The position numbers and the translations under genes are program-made. The notes under the pieces are model-generated. The model was given only the letters and a program-made list of their open reading frames with translations, was not told the origin of the DNA and ran no database searches. A stretch of 64,000 bases of DNA from Erythrophleum ivorense (lineage: Eukaryota; Streptophyta; Magnoliopsida; Fabales; Fabaceae), in contig JAIUCV010000117.1 in the NCBI GenBank assembly GCA_026724425.1, positions 529,501-593,500 on the forward strand, read 5' to 3'. Each line of letters starts with the position of its first letter. The stretch's first letter is position 1. Shown piece after piece: positions 56,741 through 64,000 of this stretch.

Positions 56741-58315
56741 TGGTTATGAACTTAACCGATCGATAGAATACTCAAAGAAATGATTATACTCACTTCATTT
56801 CCCATAACATTTTTTTGTTTTTTTTTTTGGTTTTTTCCAGTTAATAACTCCTTTTAAATCTCTCAATTGTGGATGCTCTAAAATTGTAGAACTCTATATA
56901 AGATTCTTAAATTTTGTGTATTATTAAAAAAATTGATTTTTTTTAAAAAAAGGGGAATCAATTGGATGGTGACATAGAGTGAGCCGAGTGAGAGAACCGA
57001 TTCTTTCCCATCGATTTTTTGGAGAGAACCAATTTTCTGATTAGGTTTGCACGTCAAAGTCATATCATTATTAATTATTATTATTATTATTTTTTTTTTG
57101 TTTAGGGGAGTTCTAAGAGTATCTCCAATGTATTTCTTTATTTATGACACTAAAAACAGAATTATTCTAGGAATGTTTTAAATCTAAAATTTATTGCAAA
57201 AACTTTTTATTTATAAGTTTTACAAATTAACCTCATTTATTTTATTCTTTATAAAAAATTCCATAAATTAATATATTATTTAAATTAAACTATTATTATA
57301 CAAATTATTTAAATTAAACTATTATTATACAAATTACCCATATAAAAAAATGTACATTTTTATTTTACACAAATTATAATTTGAAACTTTAAAAACAGAT
57401 ATAATGATGAAAAAAAATAAGTATATCATCAAAGTCCCACATTGGAAATGAAGATATATGATAGTTCATAACATTATTAAAAAAAAAACAAAAATGATAA
57501 GAAACTATAAGAGTTGAAAGCTTAATATGATAATCATCCAAATGTATCAATATATTTTGTTTAATATGGTTTGTAAATAAAACTATATAATTAAACCAAA
57601 TAAAATTTATATTATTATAAATGTTTTACTGTGAAAAAGTTGAAAATATTTATATCAAGATATTAAAATATTTGAAATAGCTTAACTTGGTTAAAAAGTT
57701 AAAATAGTTTTTATTAAAAAATTGAATATTATAAAATTTCAAATTAATCAAAAATTAAAATATTAAAATATTAAGATATTATATTATAATTTGATCACAA
57801 TTTTAAAATATTGTAAATATTTTTATTTGATCAAAAAATTAAAAGGTTATAAATTTCTATTGAAGTAACTGTTATTTTGAATAATTGAAAAATAATATAA
57901 AATTTAGTAAACATATCTATTTACATATATTTAATATTTTAGAATAAAATTTAAAGTGATATGTTTTTTTTTATTTTTTTAACATTTAAAAATAAGTAGA
58001 AGTTTATAAGTATATTTAAATGATAAAAATATAATTATGTTTTGAAATTCCCACTTTGAAAATGAAGTCAGAAGGTGGTTCAAAAACATATTATAAAAGG
58101 AACTAAAATGATGAGAATAAAATAAATATATAAGTATTTTTTTTTTGTTTAACATGATTTTTAATAGTACATTATAATTGCAATTACATTTTTAACAAAA
58201 AAAATATTATTTATCATAAATGTTATTCACATATATATAAAAACCATTGAATTATTTTGATTGCATATAATTTCAAAACTATATTTAATAAAATAGTTTA
58301 TAAATTTTTCATCCC
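55545..58315. other. Upstream region of copy 4, GA microsatellite and AT-rich DNA
   Basis: 55545-56520 probably contains the leader, an intron and the promoter of copy 4; the exact start is not visible. A (GA)n run lies at 56709-56738. From 56760 to 58315 the DNA is very AT-rich, with poly-T runs and a 33-bp direct repeat containing AAACTATTATTATACAAATT near 57285-57340. No gene seen. Confidence 0.45.
56709..56738. repeat. (GA)n microsatellite
   Basis: About 14 GA steps. Confidence 0.9.
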
Positions 58316-59414
58316 GTGCAAGAACGGAGCAACCAGGAGAGGTTCTACACGGAGCAACTCCAGGTCAGGTCCGTTCTTCGTCATCTGGCTTTAGCTCGGG
58401 GCTCTTCTTTGGATGCGGTGTACACATACACTCACTGGCCCACATACCAGGACTTGGCAACTTCTCCTGGAAGCCCTTTCTGGCTTGGGATTCCTGAGGC
58501 ATTGCGTTTGATGTTGAGAAACAGCTATGGAGAAGTGACCTCCTCCTGTTGGAGAATTAGAAACAGCGGGATTCTGTCTGCATGTGACTTGGAGCAAGAA
58601 GGCCCCTGGTGCGTCATTATTGCTTTGACCAGGCAATATCAAGCCTGTCTGAGGAGAAGAGGTCGCTTGGGTTTTGAAGAGTGTCTGTCAGTGCAAGATG
58701 TCATTGACCATCTACCCGACCATGTCGTCCGGCCGTATGGAGCTCAGGAAGATCGTGGTATTGATAACCTTTGGGATGCCCTGGATGTTCTCCAAGAATT
58801 TGGGTGCATATTAACAGAGGATGGACCTCCTCTTACTTGGATTAGAGGTCCTCCAATCCCAGGACTGAGGCAATGAGAGTCTTTTTGCCGCAAGAGGAGA
58901 ACATCTTGTTCGATGTGGAACACTATCAAGGTGAAGCTCATGCTTGGAATGACTCCCTTCGCGAATGTCTTGACGACTATGGGCCTCTGACTGCCTCGTT
59001 GACTTGGTATCCCTCTTATGAACATCAATCAGCTCAAACCCATGTAAGTTTCTTTTCCTTCTTATACTCAAATGATACATTTTGTTTTGATTGATGTTTA
59101 AATGCTGATTCTGTGTTTTGTTTTTGGTTTGAACATTTGCTTACAATAAGATTATTTTGTTTTCTTTTGGTTTTGAACATTGACAGCAAGTACTCCAGCC
59201 TAGCCCAGAAGAACATGCCGCGCATTTGGCTAACCCTCAAAACAGCACTGTTCACACCATGCTGTTCACCACCCATGGTAGGGACGAGTTCGGTCGACCA
59301 TACTACGTAGCACAGGATTCCTTTGGTGATGCAAATAACGGTGATCGTGGATTTTTGAGGTTTTATGGTGGTGATGACCTGGTCTTGCTACTGGAGTACG
59401 GTTACATGGCATAA
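58316..59414 (+). pseudogene. Papain-like cysteine protease-related fragment, copy C
   Basis: Open from 58316 and longer at the 5' side than copy B by about 38 codons (ERSNQERFYTEQLQVRSVLR, then HWPTYQDLATSPGSPF). The frame is broken at about 58858 by loss of one C relative to copies A and B, giving PPIPGLRQ and a stop. It resumes from 58873 (MRVFLPQEENILFDVEHYQG). The intron is 59044-59186 and exon 2 runs 59187-59414, stop TAA. The region before the papain-like domain might be the remains of a propeptide or another N-terminal domain. The left border at about 58312 meets AT-rich DNA, with no start codon in frame. The His-containing HTMLF and the DSFGD motif are the same as in copy B. Confidence 0.6.
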
Positions 59415-59937
59415 GGTTGACATAAGGTAAAGGGTGCCTATGCTTGTTTTGACTCTCTTTAAACCTCTCTCTCTCTCTCTCTCTCTGGATCTTTAAACAC
59501 CTCTCTCTCTGATGTTTAAACCTCTCTCTTTTCTTTCTTTGCGTATTGTGTGTTTTGTCCCCAACTACAAAATTAATTGGATGTAGTTCCCCCTTATAAA
59601 GGGAAATTTGGCAAAACACACCAAAAAATGAGAAGAGTTGTCATCATACTTTTTTTTTCCCAAATCTTGTCCACTTACACTTTCTTAAATTTTAAACCCA
59701 ATTATAACCCTCAAATCACGTTTTATTTAATTTCATAATTAATAAATAATTATGAATTAATTAAAATAAAAAAAGAAAGATCATCCTACAATATATTAAA
59801 GAGGAAACTAAAATGCTGATGTGGCGAGCCCACATTTTTTTTGGGAATTGGGCGATTCGTTTCCCGTTTTAGCGCGCTTTCTTCACTGGTTGGGCGTTCG
59901 AAAGAGTTTAGTGAGGATCGGATTTAGATTTTCGACA
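59415..59937. other. CT repeat and non-coding DNA upstream of an unrecognised gene
   Basis: CT-rich tract at 59458-59530, then AT-rich DNA. A Helitron-5'-like string, ACAATATATTAAAGAGG followed by GCTGATGTGGC, lies at 59788-59825, but no matching 3' end was found. Confidence 0.35.
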
Positions 59938-60225
59938 TGGATTCTGCAGAGGAAGGTGTTATTAGGGCTGACGAAGAAGGGAATCGACGATCTGGTATGA
60001 GAAATTGAAGAATGATGAAGTCGATGGTTTAGAGAAGGAGATTAGAGCCTCAGAGAAGAAGAACAAGGGTGAAATTGATTCTCAAGTTCCGGTTCACTTA
60101 AACACCACGAGGTCAGTGATATCTCTGCAAAATCTCTCCTTTGCTCACCAATCGTAGGCTACATAGTGATTTGTATATGTTTTGGGTATATTCAGGATAA
60201 TACCGAACATACCGTGTCATCTGTA

Positions 60226-61464
60226 TTCCACAGAAACCTTGTTAGTATTGCATAATCGATAAACAGAGATGAGGTTCTTATGGATATTGGGAACACATAA
60301 GACATTGTTTAAGGTGAGATTTTTGGAGTTTGAGGGAAGGGATAGTGAACCAGTATGCGTTATTGAAAGACCGGAGCCATCACCAATGAGTACAGCATCA
60401 TCTCCTTGGTAAGGCTGATGGATCGCCAGATTGTTGAGGTCATTGGTGAGATGATGAGTTGCACCGCTGTCCAGGAGCCAGGCGTCTGCAGGACCAGCAG
60501 ATCCAAGCGCAAGGTTTGCACGTGGTTGCCAAGGACGTGGCGATGGTTGCATCATGTTTTTGGTGTTCGCCACTTGGTGATTTTGCAGCTGTGGACAACG
60601 TCGAGCACTATGTCCGTGGATGCCACATAGTTGGCAGCGTCCTTGGTAGCCTCTCGGAGTTGTGTGATCCTGTTTTTGATTGTTGGCATGTGAGTTTGTG
60701 GACTGGTTCCAGGGACGATACTGCTGCTGTTGTCTGCCATATGACTGGTGTGGTCGAGACTTGTTGTTGTTGTTGTTGTTGGTAACTACATTAGCAGAGA
60801 TGGGAGTTACCGTGGAAGCAACAGGGAGAGTGGCAAGTAATTTTGCCTCTCTAGTGAGTAGCTTCTCGTGAACCTCTGTAAGAGAAGGTGTGATATCACG
60901 GCCTTCAATTTGGTCCACCACTGACTTGTAATCGTCGGGTAAGCCTTCCAAGATGTATTCAATCTGATCTTCATGCTCAATGGGTTTTCCCAAGAGAGCA
61001 AGTTGATCGAAGCGAGAGGTCAAGCCTTGGACGTAAGTATCGATTGTCTTGTCACCTTTGGTCCATTGCTTCAGCTGTTCTTTGAGTTGTTTGATGTGTC
61101 CTCGGCTAGGCTTCGCGTATGTAGCAGCAAGGGTCTTCCAGATATCAGCAGTGGTTTGAGATTTGGAGACAAGCGTCTGGATCGATTGGGAGATGGCGCC
61201 AAGAATTCCACTATAGATGAGCTTATCTTGGCGTTTCCACTTCGTAAATGCAGGATTGTCAGTGGTTGCATCACCGACTGTTACAGTGGCAGCTGGAGGA
61301 GGCGTGGAACCGTCAAGGTGGCCAGCAAGCTCATAGCCATCAAGGAGGGCGTGGATCTGAAGACTCCACATGAGGTAGTTGGTCGAATTCAACTTAGTAA
61401 CATTCGCCATGTTAATGTTGAGAATCGACTGAGTAGTGTCAACTATTTCAGCAGCGTGAGCCAT
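60226..61464 (-). pseudogene. Copia gag and start of protease, truncated
   Basis: Starts at ATG 61464 (MAHAAEIVDTTQSILNINMA). It contains the gag UBN2-type domain (LNSTNYLMWSLQIHALLDGY; ILEGLPDDYKSVVDQIEGRD), a poly-Asn/Gln linker, the zinc knuckle CQLCGIHGHSARRCPQ and the protease motif WLLDSGATHHLT. The frame is open to NKVSVE and then runs into the deletion junction. Integrase, reverse transcriptase and RNase H are absent. About 413 residues of a polyprotein normally over 1,300. Non-functional alone, although gag might still be made if transcribed. Confidence 0.88.
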
Positions 61465-61574
61465 GATTAGGCTGAGAGGAGAAAGGAACAGAAAGTAACA
61501 GGGGAAGAACAGAGAGATGGAAAAGGAGAGTGGCGGCTGAAAAAATTAGGGTATGGATCAATGCTCTGATACCA

Positions 61575-61732
61575 TGTAGAGAGTTTATCTTTCTTATTAT
61601 TCACAAAGGAGAGATTACATCAATATATACAAGTACAGAGAAGATTCTAGAGCGTAGGAGTAAATAGAGGTTTCCATAAACTGTACAATGCAATATTGAA
61701 TAATAACTATGATTGATCATGTATCTCTAACA
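61575..61732 (-). repeat. LTR of the deleted copia element
   Basis: 158 bp. On the minus strand starts TGTTAGAGATACATGATC and ends AACTCTCTACA, directly followed by the primer-binding site. Confidence 0.85.
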
Positions 61733-62845
61733 TCATCAACGCCAACGGAACTGCAAGAGGAAGCGTTATTGCACCCTATGCTTAAAAGCTTGGTATGCTC
61801 TTTTTACCATAGCAATTTTGTTTTTTTGCCACTGACCTCCTGTTCTGTTATGGGTGTTAAAAGTTGATGCTTTGGACAGAATCAAGGCAAAGGTTTTGCT
61901 TTTGAGCATCAAGAGGAGTTGATGCCTGTCCTGCTGTATAATTTCAGTTCAATTACTATGTGTAGGTACCCTCGCATAGCACAAGAAGATATTGCCCTGG
62001 AATACTTGCAACTGCAGAGCATGCTTGCGTCTTGATACTAAAATGGAAGTAAGTTTTCTCCATAACTACCGTATATTGCTTGATTTTTGATTTTTTGTTA
62101 AATGTTTGTAAGCTCCTTGCATAGTGATTACTCCAAAACTATGTAGAAGATAAATTCAAACCTCGAGGAAATAATTCAATGCTCTAAGTATATTGTGCAA
62201 AGGCTTCTCCCACATCTCAAGGAAATAAATGATGAGCAAATTTCTGAGATGGAAGATATCAGGTACTTTTAGTTATGCTGGAAAGTAATGATTGTTTTTC
62301 TAGTCCCTTACATTTTTGGCATTCTTATGCTATTACGTTTTAGGTCTGTATATGCATCATTCATATTGTTGAACTATAGCTGCATTTATTCCAAACAAAA
62401 ATCTTGTATTAATTTTTGAAAGTGAGAAATTGGAAGCAATCACCTCATGAAGCTGGCGATTTAAAGTTGAAACGCATACTTCCTTATTTGGTCAAAAGAG
62501 TAGAAGAAACTGCTGAAGCCGTAAGGCTTTTAGATGTACCCACTACAAGAAAAATGGGTATTAATAGCACTTAATTATAGCGTTTGGACCATTTCTGCTA
62601 TAGTTGAGTTCTGATGAATCTATTATAGCGTTTGATAAAAGGAAAACGCTATACTATGTTGGGCGGCAAAATAAATGTGTTGGCGCTTAGTTTTTTGCCT
62701 TCAACCATAGCATAAACCACTCCGAAACGTCATTGTAGAGGTTAACCGGGAATCTCAAATATTATTGCCTCCAAATTTGTTTCTTTTAAAAGTAAAATTA
62801 TTATGAAAAAAAAAAGGTAAAGTGATTAAAAATCTCTTTCTCTCT

Positions 62846-62968
62846 TCCGAACCCATCTCTCTTCTTCCTTGTTCGAACCCATCTTTCTTCTTCCTTGTTG
62901 GACCCCATCTCTCTTCTTCCTTGCTCGAACCCATCTTTCTTCTTCCTTGTTCGACCAACCCCATCTCT
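62846..62968. repeat. Minisatellite in CACTA element 2
   Basis: About four units of roughly 28-33 bp built of GAACCCATCTTTCTTCTTCC and TTGTTC/TTGCTC variants. It lies about 570 bp upstream of the transposase start and 305-430 bp from the element end. Confidence 0.85.
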
Positions 62969-63536
62969 CTCCCCATATCTCTTTCTCATTTCCGAACCCA
63001 ATCTCGTACAAAGCCGACAATTCTCAATCTTTAACATTGGTGCATGTTTAGTCTGGATCTGTAAAGCGAGAAATTCATCTGTCGTAATTCAATCGACGTG
63101 TTTGAAATTGAAATTGAAGGTAAGATTGTGTTTGGGTGTTCTTTAATTATATCGAATTTGTGTTTTAACATGTTGGGTTGTAAATAGTTTCAATTATTTC
63201 GCTCTATTGCAGGAGGATTTCTGTTAAGCTTCAGTTCAAGGTACTGTAATTGAGTTTTCGATTAAGCTTCTATTTTGTTTTTTAATTTTAAGATTGGTGG
63301 TTTTGTCTTTGGTGATGAGTGATTTTGTTGCATCTTTTCACTTTGTTTTTGTAGATTTGTGGTGCCTATTGTCGTTAAGCAACTTGTTGGTCCAATCCTT
63401 GTAGCTTGTTTGTTTGTGTAAGTAACTTTTATCATCTTTACTTTGTTCCTACTGTGAGTGACTTTTATTAGAGTTTGAGTGTCTGATCGTTGAACATCTC
63501 ACCACATATTTAACTGGTGGACGAGCTGGGGTTAAT

Positions 63537-64000
63537 ATGGACAAGGCATGGGTTTGGCTTCCAAGGTATAAATCGCTGTTAATGCTTAATTATAAGAGAT
63601 TTTAATTTTTCACTGATTTCTTAATTACAATAGAAATGATTTTGAAGTTTATAATTTGACTGAATTGCAGGACTAGCCTTGAGTACGAAAAAGGGACACG
63701 GGAATTTGTTAATGCATCAGCAAGGAATTTGGGTAATCCTACTGAGTTGTTCTGTCCATGTGTTGATTGCCGCAATGTTTGTCATCAGCCTAGAGAGACA
63801 GTAGTGGATCATCTAGTTATTAGGGGTATGGATCAGAAGTATAAGAGGAATTCATGTTGGAGTAAGCATGGGGAGCAAAGAAATGCTGCAAAAGGTGATG
63901 TTCCGACTTCAGAATCTGAGGCCTACGACTTGATTAGGACGGCTTTCTTTGATGGAGCAGATACTGATAGGCAACGAAGCCATAGTAGAAGTGAATCAGA
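63537..64000 (+). CDS. TNP2-type CACTA transposase, N-terminal part (runs off the window)
   Basis: Exon 1 63537-63565 encodes MDKAWVWLPR, followed by a GT donor; exon 2 starts at 63671 (TSLEYEKGTREFVNASARN). It has the same exon structure and domain as the transposase of element 1 (MVMEKTWVHLNR / TDPGYEKGAWDF). The N-terminal transposase-associated domain is visible, with CPCVDCRNVCHQPRETVVDH and LVIRGMDQKY. The frame is open to the window end. The leader may include further introns between 63020 and 63530. Sequence divergence from element 1 is considerable, so the two belong to different CACTA families or old lineages of one family. Confidence 0.85.

Larger units (their letters stand above)
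60222..61732 (-). mobile_element. Internally deleted Ty1/copia retrotransposon (1,511 bp)
   Basis: On the minus strand: 5' LTR 61732-61575 (158 bp, TG...CA), primer-binding site TGGTATCAGAGCAT at 61574-61561, a gag-protease frame, then an abrupt end. Target duplication TCATC lies at 60217-60221 and 61733-61737. The left end keeps only TGTA (60222-60225), which equals the terminal four bases of the LTR (plus strand TGTAGAG). So nearly all of pol and the 3' LTR has been deleted after insertion, while both outer borders survive. Confidence 0.85.
59938..62540 (+). pseudogene. Unrecognised host gene, broken by two transposons and a frameshift
   Basis: Putative exon 1 begins at ATG 59938 (MDSAEEGVIRADEEGNRRSG). 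A one-base shift near 59995 is needed to continue with EKLKNDEVDGLEKEIRASEK up to a GT donor at 60112. The next exon starts after TTCAG at 60196. With the copia insertion and one TCATC removed it reads NTEHTVSSTPTELQEEALLH and ends at a donor near 61794. Further exons: about 61880-61965 (NQGKGFAFEHQEELMPVLL), about 62147-62262 (SKYIVQRLLPHLKEINDEQI) and about 62424-62540 (LKRILPYLVKRVEETAEAVR). The last runs into CACTA element 2. I do not recognise the family; the acidic, helix-rich text suggests an intracellular protein. As it stands it is disrupted. Confidence 0.5.
62541..64000 (+). mobile_element. CACTA element 2, left part (continues beyond the window)
   Basis: Begins CACTACAAGAAAAATGGG, the same terminus as element 1, followed by subterminal TATAGCG/CTATAG motifs (to about 62720). 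The 3 bp before it (ACC) should be the target duplication. It carries the start of a TNP2-type transposase on the plus strand and a minisatellite upstream of it. The right end is outside the window. It interrupts a putative last exon of the unrecognised host gene. Confidence 0.88.

Noticed and set aside
59782..59830. Helitron 5' end
   Set aside because: Only a partial resemblance (ATATATTAAAGAGG) and no GC hairpin with CTAG found downstream before the host gene.
62755..63037. Glu/Arg/Lys-repeat frames on the minus strand in CACTA element 2
   Set aside because: Translation of the minisatellite in several frames.
1..64000. tRNA, rRNA, CRISPR, or bacterial-type operons
   Set aside because: None seen; introns and element types are those of a plant nuclear genome. 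A systematic tRNA search was not possible by eye.

Overview
The window looks like nuclear DNA of a Brassicaceae plant close to Arabidopsis. Its genes have GT-AG introns. The host sequences resemble Arabidopsis families: a TPS-a terpene synthase, a plant calmodulin-binding (CaM_binding) protein, a saccharopine-dehydrogenase-like oxidoreductase, a BODYGUARD hydrolase, a TTC1-type TPR protein and a UPF0725/DUF626 protein. The mobile elements are CACTA, Helitron, Ty1/copia and probable Ty3/gypsy. Family names come from my own reading of translations, without database searches.

Layout: 0-2 kb, tail of a calmodulin-binding protein gene and its 3' flank. 2.0-9.7 kb, a seven-exon terpene synthase gene split in exon 5 by a 5,217-bp CACTA element that has perfect ends, a 3-bp target duplication and an apparently intact seven-exon TNP2-type transposase. 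9.7-27.7 kb, a mosaic of repeated modules: a 0.7-kb block R, a papain-like degenerate protease fragment P (one copy split by a 1.37-kb solo LTR), a 0.25-kb block S, a 2.73-kb block D present twice almost identically and carrying an oxidoreductase gene fragment, and a 5'-truncated RRM gene. 27.7-33.6 kb, two nearly identical Helitrons, the first without its 3' end, with a 3' BODYGUARD gene fragment between them. 36.4-42.1 kb, remains of a TPR-protein gene split by a complete 4,646-bp copia element whose LTRs differ at one base.

42.6-47.5 kb, further copies of the calmodulin-binding gene tail, block R and the RRM fragment. 47.8-49.0 kb, probable gypsy LTR remnant. 49.4-52.1 kb, a Helitron on the minus strand. 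52.9-54.2 kb, a UPF0725 pseudogene and a solo LTR. 54.3-55.5 kb, the most complete but frameshifted calmodulin-binding gene copy (minus strand). 58.3-59.4 kb, third protease fragment. 59.9-62.5 kb, a host gene I do not recognise, broken by a deleted copia element and by a second CACTA element that runs off the right edge.

No host gene in the window is clearly intact; the best-preserved genes belong to transposons. This suits a pericentromeric or otherwise repeat-rich region where genes are broken, copied and shuffled. The most informative points are insertions whose target duplications allow the older exon to be read across the junction (terpene synthase, protease copy A, the unrecognised gene) and repeated multi-part modules that show the order of rearrangements.
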